Notes under the pieces: generated by a model | What the model was told of the DNA's origin: nothing | Database searches by the model: none | What the model saw: only the letters and a program-made list of their open reading frames with translations | NCBI RefSeq assembly: GCF_001413925.1 | Contig: NZ_LBMJ01000001.1 | Location: forward strand, 1,259,001 to 1,323,000 | From: Nonlabens sp. YIK11 | GTDB lineage: Bacteria > Bacteroidota > Bacteroidia > Flavobacteriales > Flavobacteriaceae | Reading direction: 5' to 3' | DNA length: 64,000 nucleotides | Shown: positions 22,803-32,155 of the stretch, piece by piece | Position numbering within the stretch: position 1 is the stretch's first letter | Layout: the number at the start of each line of letters is the position of its first letter | Position numbers and translations under genes: made by a program

Positions 22803-25760
22803 TTAGGTTTTGGAACGATTTAAGAGTCCTCTCAAAATGAAGAATATACCTAGCATCAAGAATATTCCCAAGGCATAATGCCACCAGTGAAATGGTGATG
22901 TTATAGGACTTACGTCGCCAGTAATAATAAATCCTGCCCAGTAATACGGATGTTTCAACTCTTCTTCTACCTGAGCGTTTAAGTAGTCCTGTTTTGCCTT
23001 TTTAAGGGCTACATCTTTGTGGTCTCCATTCTTGAGATGTGTATAAAAAGATTTCATGATTATGGAAGTCTCACGATCTGGAACGCGCCATAAACTAGTC
23101 AATGTGGCTCTGGCACCAGCATATTGAAAGGCACGCGACAAACTCATCACACCTTCAATAGGGTCGACTTTTCCATAAGCTGTGTTGCATGCACTCAATG
23201 TGACTAGATTTGAATTTAGGTCAAGGTTATAGATCTCGTCCAGGTTCATATAATCGTCTTCTTTATCACCATAAAAAAGAAGTTTTGCGTCCCGGCTATT
23301 CCCTTCATCCACCACAGCATGCATCGCTAGGTGGTGTAGGTTGTAGTGTTTTGCAGTGTCTTTAAAATTTTTCTTGGTAGCATCAGTTCTAGTCATCAAT
23401 TCACCATCAAAAAGATTTGAGATGAATTTTGATTCTTCAATGGCATACGGCAACATGTAATTTCCAGAACGCTCTATATCTCGAGATACGGGATTATCTG
23501 GGACTGAATTGTAGGAAGGTGAATAAGCCACAAAGCTGTTAGTCGTCGTTTCATGGCTTAGATATGATGTTTGATAGGCATTTATAGATGGTGCGTGAAC
23601 AATGTTGGTTTCTCTATCAAGGATCAACTCCATTGGGATGGATGTCATTGCACCTTCTGTAATCACTACCAAATCATTTTCAAAAGATTTTAAATTATAA
23701 AGGTCTTTAAGTTGCGTCACGGTTTCCTCTAACGGTTCTTTGCTACGTATTTGATTTCTTAGACTTTTTGACAAGCTTAATAGTTGATCTTTTTTGATGG
23801 GCGTTTGAAAGTCTAATGAATTGGAACTAATAAGTACTGGATAAAATAAGCTATCTGTTTGGTAGACTCTAAAGAGGTCTCTTTTCTTTAATTTCTGCTG
23901 AAATTCTGATAGTTTGAAATCCCTAGAGTAGATGCTGGCATAAACTGGATTGATGGAAGTCATCGCGTTGACCACACTGTCAATTGTTGTCAACGAGGCA
24001 TTATATTTTTTCAATTTTGAGTTGTTAGATACGCTATCCAGTTCCAGTTTCAATTTTTGAACCTCTGTCATTAAGGATTTTCTCAATTTATTCAAGCTGG
24101 ACATTTGTGGACTAGGTACTATTTCGCGCGACAGGTTTTCTATTACCAGTTCCAATGAATAGCTATCTTCAAGTAATTCAATCATTGAAGTTTTGGAATT
24201 TGTCAAATTATAATTCTTCAAATCTTGAAAGGTGAGCAGCACACCTTCTCTTGTTTTTAATAGAATCTCTTTTTGCCCAATGGAATAGCGACCATTTTTT
24301 CTGAAAGAATTCAGCATTTTCAAATTGAACATCCACAGATTGTGCGCTATTTTCAAACTTTCCAAATTGTTTTTCTTTTTGAAAATGTTGTATGAGTTTT
24401 CAGCCAAATGGGAATGAATCAAAAGGTTTGACGAGTTGAATTGCGCAGTTTCCTCTTTATTCAGCTTATCGATAGATTCAATGCCTTTATCTTTTAAATA
24501 ATTAAGGATTGATTTATTGTGACTGTCTGCATCCTGAATAAGAATGTAATAGTCAGATTTGTTTTGTAGATGCTTTAATAACTCATAATTATGATTTAAT
24601 TCAGTAGCAAGTTTGAAATGCTTATCAATGTAAAAGAGCATACTGTCGGCCTGTTTCTTAAAATCGAAGTAGTGGACCTTTGAATTATATACAGAAAGTG
24701 GATTCGTATAAATATTTACTGCATTTTGATTTGTTTTTTGGATGATGATATTTCCAATGCTATCCAGTTTTTTGTAAGGATTAGTTTCTACAAAGTTCTC
24801 CTGTAATAGAATGTCGTTAAGAGCTTTTACATAATAATGATCGTGATAATAGAATTTTTCATCCACTTGTGCGTAATATTCAAAAACTTGATCTCTTGAT
24901 TTTTTTGCTAGGGTAGGGTCTTTTTTTGCGTTTGCCAGACGGAGATATTTATCCTCAAGTATCATTTGTTCTATGATAGGCTTTCCTATATTGATTTCTT
25001 TCCACTGTAACAAAAGCGCTTCAGCCCTTTTATAAGCACCTGTATCTATGTAATACTCAAATAAAGGGTCGTATATCATGAATAGACGATCTTCTAGAAT
25101 TGGGGTTTTCTCGGTATTACTGAGAGTTTTTTCAAGAAGTGAGGCGACTTTTTTTTCTTCTTCACTATCACTCAATTCAGTGATGGCCATTAAGTGATTG
25201 CGCATATTTGTCAATCTCAACGTTTCCCAAACTGCTTTTAGTTCTGGGTCATTAACTACAGACAGATTCTGATCTATAAGATTAGCATTAGGCAGTATGG
25301 CGTTGTCTATAGCTTGCTGGTACTTTCCAGCTCTTTGAAGAATACCACTTAAATTAGCGAACATTGAAGATATGGAAGTGGGATCAATGTGTTTAATTCC
25401 ATTGATGTTGTTCAAAAAATCTTTGACCAGTTCTTCTCGTTCCTGAATCCTTTCACTAGCTGTGTAGAGCTCATCAAGGTAAAATGTTGTTTGAGCATAT
25501 AAAGAGGTGGATGTCGAATCACGCAAATCACGATTTTCATATGCCTTTTCAAAGTTCCATAATGAGGAATCTAAGTGTTGTTCATTATAAAAACTTAAGC
25601 CAGAATCGTAATACTTTTTCTGTAATTCGATGCTGGCAGAGTCAATTTCCTGTTGCTTTTTTATTCTTGTTGCAATTGTTTTTTCTTTTTTTGCTTCCTG
25701 ACCATTGTTGCAACCTGCCAATAAAAACAAAAATGGCACAATGAGGTATAATTGCTTCAT
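22803..25760 (-). CDS. TPR-CHAT domain lipoprotein
   Basis: The protein has 985 residues. The N-terminal lipoprotein signal MKQLYLIVPFLFLLAGCNN (lipobox LAGC) predicts membrane anchoring outside the cytoplasm. About 600 residues of helical TPR-like repeats follow. The C-terminal caspase-like CHAT domain (about 680-950) has the catalytic dyad H814 (LAMHAVVDE) and C858 (LSACNTAYG), plus GVMSLSRAFQYAGARATLTSLW. A final transmembrane helix lies at about 955-978 (ALGIFLMLGIFFILRGLL). It is the last gene of a unit with a T9SS-type secreted protein, a TPR membrane protein and an ECF sigma factor. It is an active protease by residues, with unknown target. Confidence 0.93.
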   Translation of the reverse strand: MKQLYLIVPFLFLLAGCNNGQEAKKEKTIATRIKKQQEIDSASIELQKKYYDSGLSFYNEQHLDSSLWNFEKAYENRDLRDSTSTSLYAQTTFYLDELYTASERIQEREELVKDFLNNINGIKHIDPTSISSMFANLSGILQRAGKYQQAIDNAILPNANLIDQNLSVVNDPELKAVWETLRLTNMRNHLMAITELSDSEEEKKVASLLEKTLSNTEKTPILEDRLFMIYDPLFEYYIDTGAYKRAEALLLQWKEINIGKPIIEQMILEDKYLRLANAKKDPTLAKKSRDQVFEYYAQVDEKFYYHDHYYVKALNDILLQENFVETNPYKKLDSIGNIIIQKTNQNAVNIYTNPLSVYNSKVHYFDFKKQADSMLFYIDKHFKLATELNHNYELLKHLQNKSDYYILIQDADSHNKSILNYLKDKGIESIDKLNKEETAQFNSSNLLIHSHLAENSYNIFKKKNNLESLKIAHNLWMFNLKMLNSFRKNGRYSIGQKEILLKTREGVLLTFQDLKNYNLTNSKTSMIELLEDSYSLELVIENLSREIVPSPQMSSLNKLRKSLMTEVQKLKLELDSVSNNSKLKKYNASLTTIDSVVNAMTSINPVYASIYSRDFKLSEFQQKLKKRDLFRVYQTDSLFYPVLISSNSLDFQTPIKKDQLLSLSKSLRNQIRSKEPLEETVTQLKDLYNLKSFENDLVVITEGAMTSIPMELILDRETNIVHAPSINAYQTSYLSHETTTNSFVAYSPSYNSVPDNPVSRDIERSGNYMLPYAIEESKFISNLFDGELMTRTDATKKNFKDTAKHYNLHHLAMHAVVDEGNSRDAKLLFYGDKEDDYMNLDEIYNLDLNSNLVTLSACNTAYGKVDPIEGVMSLSRAFQYAGARATLTSLWRVPDRETSIIMKSFYTHLKNGDHKDVALKKAKQDYLNAQVEEELKHPYYWAGFIITGDVSPITSPFHWWHYALGIFLMLGIFFILRGLLNRSKT

Positions 25761-25767
25761 ATTAAGT

Positions 25768-27408
25768 CTATTGTATTTTTATAAATTTAATAACTTCTTT
25801 GTAATCAAGAAATTCAACATTTATAAAATACAATCCACTGGCTAGGTCGTCAAGAGGTATAGCTTCCATCGACCTATGATTTTTACCTTGCAAAACTTCT
25901 TTGCCAGTCAGATCCTGAATCGAGTATGAAAAGAAATCTGTTTCTGCATTTACGTTTAGAGTTGATTTAGCAGGATTAGGATAAATGGAAATTGCAGGTG
26001 TAACAGACTCTCTGGATCCAGCTGTTTGATCCAATTTATAGACGAACGCAGCTCCAGATTCTTCGTTAGTGAAATCATCATTTAGGTCATACTCATTATC
26101 TGGGGCACCTACCACCACAATGTTTCCCGAGATGGCACAACTGTAACCAAATTCACTAACAAAGCTAGAAGGATTTTGATCTAAAGCACTTACCTGTGAA
26201 CTATTTACCACTGTACCATCAGTTGACAGCTCGTGTAACCAGAATGCACCAGCTGGTGTTAGAAAGCCGCTAGGTCCCATAAATCTATCTTGATAGGAAC
26301 TTACGACCAGTCGATTACCTTCCAGGTCCATGTCGTGACCATACCACATGTTCCCGCCTAGACTTGTGGTAGTTATCTGCTCAATCTCGCTCCAGCTATT
26401 CGTTACCGTATCGTACTTATAAAGATAAACTAGACCTTGTTTGAACCATGTACCAGATGAATTGGTTATGTTTTTGAAAGGTGCGCTCACCGCCATTAGG
26501 TCGGCTGAGATGGTCGTGGTTAATCCGTAAAAATCACCAGACGCAACATTGTCTGGCACTATTTTCTGGACAAAATTAAATATTCCAGACGCATCCTTTT
26601 GATAGTAGTAGGACGAACCTCCTAGATTAATGGCCTGGCCATTAATCTCGTGCCTTTCTCTAGCGGCACCTATTATTAGTTTATCACCGTCAAAATCCAC
26701 GCTATACCCAAAAGCTGCTTGAGGCGACCGATCTGGAGCAACTAATGATTGAACCAGTTCAAATTTACCAGAGCCGCTATTTAAATTGTAGACATGAACA
26801 ACTCCAGCGGCGTTCACCGCTGCGCCAGGATTGTTAGGGTCTCTGGTTTGCCAGGATTCACCTACAATTAAAGTACCGTTTTGATATGAAAAATCCATCC
26901 CATAGTAAGCTCGAGTTTCCCTTACAGGTGCCTCAAGACTTTGCCATAAGTCCCAGGTAGTGGTCTGATCATTAAATTTATAGATGAATAGATTTCCAGG
27001 ATCGAGGAGCTGTTCCTCTGATGTACTAAAGTCTCCAAAAATGGCGCTCACAAAAGCATAATCACCATCAATCTCTACCTCATAGCCATAGTCAACTTGA
27101 CGTGGACGATTAGGGAATACTAGCTTTTGCTCAAAATTCCAAATACCATCAGTGTCCCGGCGATAGATGTAGGCCGCACCAGAGGTGAACGTCGTGAAAG
27201 AACCAGCCAGGTCATTATAATCACTAGGATCGCCTATAATCATTAGATCACCGGTGACGTCAATAGAATTTCCATAATTGTCGCCGGCAAATGGATCTGG
27301 CTGTATTAGTTTTTGCTGTAAAATAAAAGATTGCGATTGTAGCTGTGTGAGATTACCTAAGAGCAATGCCACAAAAAAGTAAAGAGTTTTCATGAGGTAC
27401 GTTTTCAT
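25768..27408 (-). CDS. T9SS-secreted beta-propeller (FG-GAP-like) protein
   Basis: The protein has about 546 residues; starts at 27408 or 27393 (MKTLYFFVALLLGNLTQLQS) both give a signal peptide. About seven repeats of roughly 55 residues carry YGYSVDFDGDKLIIGA / YGHDMDLEGNRLVVSS type motifs, as in FG-GAP/integrin-like propellers. The C-terminal 75 residues form a type A sorting domain (SIYPNPAKSTLNV ... SGLYFINV ... KFIKIQ), so it should cross the outer membrane by type IX secretion and be surface-anchored. It ends 8 bp before the CHAT gene and is probably co-transcribed with it. Confidence 0.9.
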   Translation of the reverse strand: MKTYLMKTLYFFVALLLGNLTQLQSQSFILQQKLIQPDPFAGDNYGNSIDVTGDLMIIGDPSDYNDLAGSFTTFTSGAAYIYRRDTDGIWNFEQKLVFPNRPRQVDYGYEVEIDGDYAFVSAIFGDFSTSEEQLLDPGNLFIYKFNDQTTTWDLWQSLEAPVRETRAYYGMDFSYQNGTLIVGESWQTRDPNNPGAAVNAAGVVHVYNLNSGSGKFELVQSLVAPDRSPQAAFGYSVDFDGDKLIIGAARERHEINGQAINLGGSSYYYQKDASGIFNFVQKIVPDNVASGDFYGLTTTISADLMAVSAPFKNITNSSGTWFKQGLVYLYKYDTVTNSWSEIEQITTTSLGGNMWYGHDMDLEGNRLVVSSYQDRFMGPSGFLTPAGAFWLHELSTDGTVVNSSQVSALDQNPSSFVSEFGYSCAISGNIVVVGAPDNEYDLNDDFTNEESGAAFVYKLDQTAGSRESVTPAISIYPNPAKSTLNVNAETDFFSYSIQDLTGKEVLQGKNHRSMEAIPLDDLASGLYFINVEFLDYKEVIKFIKIQ

Positions 27409-27457
27409 TTTATGCACTTAGTAATCTAAAGGTTAACACAAATTACTTTGAAAATTT

Positions 27458-27473
27458 CGCTTTCGCGAAAGCG
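27458..27473. repeat. Intergenic copy of the 14-mer palindrome
   Basis: It lies in the 82-bp gap between the TPR membrane protein gene and the propeller gene, just past the stop at 27491. Its hairpin has no adjacent U-tract, so termination there is doubtful. Confidence 0.9.
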
Positions 27474-27490
27474 ATACCACCAACGAGTTC

Positions 27491-28237
27491 TTACAAATGT
27501 TCTAGATCTTCCAGCAGTTCACGTGCTTTGATATAATTGAAGGACTCGGCTTTAGAAATTGCTTGTAGTACTTTCTTGCTTTCCTGTACGTTGCCATTGC
27601 GTAGATATGCTAAAGCTAGATACCAGCGGGAACGCGCATAAAAATCATCGTTAACTTTTTGATGCCGTTGGTATAATGAAATCGCATTTTCTGTGTGACC
27701 TAGCCCTAATTGAGAATTTGCCAGATAGAACAGATATATGGTCTGTGGATCTGCCTGATATAGGCTATCTAGGAGCTTTGAAGAAAGCTCGTAATCCTTG
27801 ATCTCATAGGCGTAAAATGCTCTACTAACCATATCGTCACTGATCTCTGTGCCGCGCTCAATGCTACCCATAACGTTTCTATAGGGCTCGTAATTATTTT
27901 CAAAAAGCTCAAATGCGCTAGGCTCATTCCCAAATATATTCAGGAATAACAAGATAACCGCTGCTGCTCCTACCAGCGGTAGAATGATTTTAAGAAGCAC
28001 TTGATCTTTTGTTTTTTTGGAAGCAAGATCTAGGTTTTCATGTTTTAGCTCTTGCTTTTTAAAAATTTCTCTCAATACAGATTTTCTATGGTCTGTTGCA
28101 ACAGCCTTTATATCCAGAGCCTCATTGTACAATTCTTTAAATTGAGTATTGTTATTAATAAGGTCTTCAAATAATTCCAACTCTTCTTTTGAAGCTCTTT
28201 GATGAATGATTTTTTGTATGAGAGTGGAGAATTCCAT
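27491..28237 (-). CDS. Membrane-anchored TPR protein next to ECF sigma factor (putative anti-sigma)
   Basis: The protein has 248 residues. A cytoplasmic N-terminal segment of about 90 residues (FSTLIQKIIHQRASKEELELF) has the helical character of Bacteroidota anti-sigma factors. One transmembrane helix lies at about 88-108 (ILPLVGAAAVILLFLNIFG). A periplasmic TPR domain (about 140-248) includes YLANSQLGLGHTENAISLY and WYLALAYLRNGNVQESKK. It lies 1 bp after the sigma gene. I infer that it holds the sigma factor and senses a periplasmic signal through the TPRs. No canonical zinc motif was seen. Confidence 0.8.
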   Translation of the reverse strand: MEFSTLIQKIIHQRASKEELELFEDLINNNTQFKELYNEALDIKAVATDHRKSVLREIFKKQELKHENLDLASKKTKDQVLLKIILPLVGAAAVILLFLNIFGNEPSAFELFENNYEPYRNVMGSIERGTEISDDMVSRAFYAYEIKDYELSSKLLDSLYQADPQTIYLFYLANSQLGLGHTENAISLYQRHQKVNDDFYARSRWYLALAYLRNGNVQESKKVLQAISKAESFNYIKARELLEDLEHL

Positions 28238-28238
28238 A

Positions 28239-28778
28239 TTACCTCTTTATGTTGTCTTTGAGTTGTTTCATGCAGCGACTTTTTTGAGCTTTTACGGTGT
28301 TTTCACTGGTATAATGCTCTATTTTCATAATTTCTTTTATTGTAAGTCCCTCCAGATAAAATAAGCTGATGATGTTTTTACAACGAGTCCCCAGTTTGTC
28401 AAAAGCATCACGTAACAATTGTTGTTTCTCACTTAAAACCTGTTCATCCAGGTCCAGCTGTTCTATTCCTCCTTTAATGTCTAGTGGCTCTTTGAGGTTA
28501 ACAGTTTTCTTTTGCTTTCTTAGGACTTCATGAATCTTATTGTTCCCTATTCCAAAAATATAGGTCTTCAAACTACTGGTTAGCGATGTCAATTTTCCAG
28601 ATGCTGCATTCTCAAAGAGTATAATGAAAGAATCCTGATAAATGTCCGTAGCCGTTTCTTGATTCACCCCTTTTTTTAGGGCATGGCCTACAAATTCCCT
28701 TTGATAGAGGTTGTACTGCTCTTTAAAAAAGGCAGGATCTCCTGATCGCAATAGGTCCAGAATAGCTCGATTATTCAT
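28239..28778 (-). CDS. ECF-type RNA polymerase sigma factor
   Basis: The protein has 179 residues. Sigma region 2 (about 20-85) has TATDIYQDSFIILFE and SLKTYIFGIGNNKIHEVLRK. Region 4 (about 118-170) has GTRCKNIISLFYLEGLTIKEIM and ENTVKAQKSRCMKQLK. It is a short extracytoplasmic-function sigma of the sigma-24/RpoE type. It is the first gene of the sigma / TPR / propeller / CHAT unit and divergent from an OmpA-like gene. It probably drives this unit and perhaps the divergent gene. Confidence 0.94.
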   Translation of the reverse strand: MNNRAILDLLRSGDPAFFKEQYNLYQREFVGHALKKGVNQETATDIYQDSFIILFENAASGKLTSLTSSLKTYIFGIGNNKIHEVLRKQKKTVNLKEPLDIKGGIEQLDLDEQVLSEKQQLLRDAFDKLGTRCKNIISLFYLEGLTIKEIMKIEHYTSENTVKAQKSRCMKQLKDNIKR

Positions 28779-28886
28779 TGAGGATTCTCTAAGCGTATGA
28801 TGGTAAAATTACAAATTAGATGTTAAGGATGTTAACCTTTTGCAAAAAGGGTTCATAAAGAGGTGACTAACAAACCCACTAAGATT

Positions 28887-30200
28887 ATGAAAACATCAAT
28901 CAAATGGCTGTGTCTTCTGGCACTCCTTTCCACCTCAACAGGAAACGCTCAATTTTTCAAAAAGCTCAAGACAAAAATTGACAAGAAGCTTAAGCAAACG
29001 GAACAAAAAATTGAAAAAAAAGTAGATAAAGGTATCGATGACTTGCTTTTTTCTACCGACTCGAGCGCTATAGATAGCGAGGCGATGGTCGAGGACGACG
29101 TCCTATCAAATTCAACACCGGATTCTATGGATATGAATCAAGAGAACCCTTCAAATCTTGCAGTTGTAGAGGCCTACAGCGCTTATGATTTTGTGCCAGG
29201 TTCAACGATTAAGGCCGTAGAAGATTTTTCAGGTACCGATCTTGGAGATTTTCCCTCTAATTGGAATTCCAACGCTGGCGCCGAGGTCGTGGAGCTTAAT
29301 TCACAACCTGGCAGATGGCTAAAAATCGGAAATGGATCAAAAACTCTCGTGATGAATGATATTGTTAATAATTGGGAAGAAGACTTCACGCTTGAATTTG
29401 ATATTGCTCACGACTTTCCCCAGCAATCTGCTTTTAAGAGACATTTTGATATCATTTTATCTGACTTAAAAGACGCTAATTCCTATCTGACAGATGCCTA
29501 TGAAGGTAAGGCTTACACATATTTAAGGATTGGCGCTGGTGGTGGCAGCGGCTATGGTGCGCAGATTTACAAGAAAGCCACCACAAAGAGTTTAAACGCC
29601 TCGTCAAAAACTAGCTATGACAACTTCTATGCGCAAACTGCAATAGATAGAGTACATCACGTGTCTATCGTGAAAAAGGGATTAAGACTAAAGATGTATA
29701 TCAACGGAGATAAAGTTATAGATATGGTTAGAGCCCTTGACCCAGCAGTAAACTACACAACCTTACGATTTGGCACCAATATTTCTCCCAATGATCAACA
29801 TTTCTACGTTTCTAACTTTAAGTATGCGGGCGATGTTGAAATCCCAGAATCTCTATTTGAGAATGGCAGCTTTCAAGCTCATGGAATCACTTTTGAAAGT
29901 GGTACCACGATGATAAAACCAGAATCTGCTGGTGTTCTCAAGCGTCTAGCGCAAGAGATGCAGCAATCTGCAGCCTCCTACCAGATCATAGGTCATACCG
30001 ATAGTGATGGCGATCAGGCCATGAATCAAGTGTTGTCTGAGCAACGAGCTCAGGTAGTTAAGGATATACTGGTTCAAAACTACTCTATAAAGCCATCGAG
30101 ACTTAGCACTGCTGGAATGGGAGAAATGAACCCTATTTCTAATGGAACAACTCTAATGGACAAAGCAAAAAACCGTAGGGTAGAAATCAAAAAAATATAA
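28887..30200 (+). CDS. OmpA-family outer membrane protein
   Basis: The protein has 437 residues from the ATG at 28887, which opens a signal peptide (MKTSIKWLCLLALLSTSTGNAQ). A Lys-rich coiled coil (KKLKTKIDKKLKQTEQKIEK) comes next. A central LamG-like beta-sandwich is suggested by WLKIGNGSKTLVMND and LKMYINGDKVIDM. The C-terminal OmpA domain (about 330-437) has peptidoglycan-binding IIGHTDSDGD, SEQRAQVVKDIL and RRVEIKKI. It is divergent from the ECF sigma factor, with a GTTAACCTTT motif in its upstream region that recurs before the propeller gene. Confidence 0.9.
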   Translation: MKTSIKWLCLLALLSTSTGNAQFFKKLKTKIDKKLKQTEQKIEKKVDKGIDDLLFSTDSSAIDSEAMVEDDVLSNSTPDSMDMNQENPSNLAVVEAYSAYDFVPGSTIKAVEDFSGTDLGDFPSNWNSNAGAEVVELNSQPGRWLKIGNGSKTLVMNDIVNNWEEDFTLEFDIAHDFPQQSAFKRHFDIILSDLKDANSYLTDAYEGKAYTYLRIGAGGGSGYGAQIYKKATTKSLNASSKTSYDNFYAQTAIDRVHHVSIVKKGLRLKMYINGDKVIDMVRALDPAVNYTTLRFGTNISPNDQHFYVSNFKYAGDVEIPESLFENGSFQAHGITFESGTTMIKPESAGVLKRLAQEMQQSAASYQIIGHTDSDGDQAMNQVLSEQRAQVVKDILVQNYSIKPSRLSTAGMGEMNPISNGTTLMDKAKNRRVEIKKI

Positions 30201-30206
30201 CTTATC

Positions 30207-31106
30207 ATGAAAACATTAATGTCAATCTTATTTACAGTTTTAACATTTAATCTAACACTGGCAGCAGACAAGTTAAAAGATGGAATGTACACCTCTGACC
30301 ATGGAAATATTCATGTTCTCAATAGTAAGTCTAATAAAAAGGCCGTTGGCTTGTACAATTCTAGGGGCTTCTTGCTATTGTCTCCTTTCTCCATAAGCGG
30401 TAGAGGTACTGTTTATACAGGAGCATTCTCAAACAATTGTAAAAACGGCTTGGTTTCATTTATGGTAACCTCAACAAATCAATGGAGTGGCGAGTGGCGA
30501 TGGAAGACAACTACAGGAGCAAACAATTGGGATGGTAAATGGAACGGTAGTTTCAAAACGGATAACAGGCTGCAGCGTAATGATTTGAACAAAACTTTTC
30601 AAACTGATCTAGGAACGTTGGACCTGATACAAAATGAAGAAGGAAAGGTAGCTGGGTTTCTATATGCTCACGACAGGGAATATTACGTCTATGGTAATTT
30701 TCAAAACAACAAATTTAAGGGATACATCACAACAGATGAAAGCAGTATAGAGTGCAACACAGGCCAAAATATAGAATTTGAGTGGAACACTGGAATTTAT
30801 GGCGCCGCTACCATTCCTGGTTATAACAAAAAAACGTTTAGAGGAGATTCTTTTAAAAATAAGCTTGAAGTGGTTCTACAGACCATCAAGAACTATGAAA
30901 ATCGAGGTCTCATGCACGGTGAAGAAAAGGGAAAAATCACCATTTCTACTGGTTTGTTTGATGATAAAGGCATGCTATTTACAAAAGATCTGTATAAAGA
31001 CACCAGGCACAAAACCTATAAAGAAGGAAAGGCGTATGAGGTAAATGCACTCGCCTCTAGAGATATATTTTACAGCTTCAATAATGATGGACTACAGCAA
31101 TCCTAG
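30207..31106 (+). CDS. Secreted hypothetical protein
   Basis: The protein has 299 residues with signal peptide MKTLMSILFTVLTFNLTLAA, 6 bp after the OmpA-like gene. The mature part is beta-rich, with Trp/Gly/Asn motifs (WSGEWRWKTTTGANNWDGKW) and TDLGTLDLIQNEEGKVAGFLY. No family is recognised. The frame ends at 31106 with NDGLQQS, while coding-like sequence continues in the +1 frame (31045-31392). A single-base frameshift near 31086-31092 (GATGGAC) is therefore possible. Confidence 0.75.
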   Translation: MKTLMSILFTVLTFNLTLAADKLKDGMYTSDHGNIHVLNSKSNKKAVGLYNSRGFLLLSPFSISGRGTVYTGAFSNNCKNGLVSFMVTSTNQWSGEWRWKTTTGANNWDGKWNGSFKTDNRLQRNDLNKTFQTDLGTLDLIQNEEGKVAGFLYAHDREYYVYGNFQNNKFKGYITTDESSIECNTGQNIEFEWNTGIYGAATIPGYNKKTFRGDSFKNKLEVVLQTIKNYENRGLMHGEEKGKITISTGLFDDKGMLFTKDLYKDTRHKTYKEGKAYEVNALASRDIFYSFNNDGLQQS

Positions 31107-31392
31107 CTTGAAGATGTCCTTTATTCACGATAGACAACGTACGATCAGTAATTTTCAGGATAGACTTGTGTCCACATCCATCCCTCTTAAACCATTATTG
31201 GAATATCTCAATTTTAAAAGAAACCCAACCAGTTTTATAGATGGTCCCGATGGTCGCAAAAAAGTACCTGGAACAGACCACACCTTCTGGCTTACAGAGT
31301 CAAACGGTAAACGCAAGGTTCGTGGCTATGCATTTATCAAGTATGGAGACAATGATAAATGGGGTTACTTCTACACGCTAGAATTGCGATAA
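31045..31392 (+). CDS. Overlapping ORF, possible frameshifted C-terminus of the previous gene
   Basis: The ORF has up to 115 residues; the ATGs at 31087 and 31117 are alternative starts. The segment from MSFIHDRQRT to WGYFYTLELR has protein-like composition (FIDGPDGRKKVPGTDHTFWL) and no signal peptide. It overlaps the end of the gene at 30207-31106 by 62 nt in another frame. Joining the frames near 31088 would give a single secreted protein of about 395 residues. It could be a real short gene, a natural frameshift or a sequencing error. Confidence 0.5.
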   Translation: MHSPLEIYFTASIMMDYSNPSLKMSFIHDRQRTISNFQDRLVSTSIPLKPLLEYLNFKRNPTSFIDGPDGRKKVPGTDHTFWLTESNGKRKVRGYAFIKYGDNDKWGYFYTLELR

Positions 31393-31447
31393 AATCCCAC
31401 TACGACATTCAGTAACCTCATTTTGTGAATGGTAAAGATTGGTATGA

Positions 31448-31469
31448 ATTCGCTTTCGCGAAAGCGAAT
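31448..31469. repeat. Intergenic palindrome copy with extended arms
   Basis: The core CGCTTTCGCGAAAGCG (31451-31466) is extended to ATTCGC...GCGAAT, giving an 11-bp stem. It lies in the 263-bp gap between 31392 and 31656, 56 bp after the upstream stop. No other clear feature is seen in this gap apart from AT-rich sequence before 31656. Confidence 0.85.
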
Positions 31470-31655
31470 CTTAAAAACCTTTCAATCAATTTTTCTAGTT
31501 GTAGAAATCCTAGAGAACCTTAGCGCACAATGATTGGATAGCTCTCAGCTTGAAAACTGAGTCCAGCGTTTGAACTGATGGTTGCTGTAAAAGACAAATG
31601 ACCTATAGATCCATAACGGAAACTTTACAAATCAAAAATCAAAAAAACTAAAACA

Positions 31656-32150
31656 ATGAAATCATTAATGTACCTCACCATATTCTTTATCGTCACGAGC
31701 TTATCCCATGCCCAGCAGGTAGATGGAAAATTACTCATCAATAACTCTTCAAAAATCGAGATCAAACTTAAGGATGGCAATGCGGTGGATCTATTCAAGC
31801 AATTTAAAATGGGAACCCACCAGATTAAATTTATTTTTGAGGGTAAAGGTCTACCTAGAGATGAGCAAAAAAGACAGATTGCGCTGGTAGAATTTCAAAC
31901 AACCCTTTTTAAAAACGGAAAGCAAATTGGAGCGGTAAAACGTCAACCCATGCCATTTTTTCCTGGAGAAATGTTAGAGCCGGTTGAGGCTTTTGACATC
32001 ATCAACTTACTATCTACAACAGCCAGCAAGTTTTCTAGCTCCAGCTATCCTGGCAAAGTCGCTCCAGGCACCTATGAGGTGAGGTTAACCGCAAAAATGA
32101 TAGGAGTTAAAGGTGAAATTGCACCAGTATCGTTAGTCATATTTATCTAA
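31656..32150 (+). CDS. Secreted hypothetical protein
   Basis: The protein has 164 residues with signal peptide MKSLMYLTIFFIVTSLSHAQ. The mature domain of about 140 residues alternates beta strands (KLLINNSSKIEIKL, HQIKFIFEG, FQTTLFKNGKQIG, YEVRLTAKMIG), which suggests an immunoglobulin-like or beta-sandwich fold. It lies 5 bp before a lipoprotein gene, so it is likely co-transcribed. Function unknown. Confidence 0.75.
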   Translation: MKSLMYLTIFFIVTSLSHAQQVDGKLLINNSSKIEIKLKDGNAVDLFKQFKMGTHQIKFIFEGKGLPRDEQKRQIALVEFQTTLFKNGKQIGAVKRQPMPFFPGEMLEPVEAFDIINLLSTTASKFSSSSYPGKVAPGTYEVRLTAKMIGVKGEIAPVSLVIFI

Positions 32151-32155
32151 AAAAA

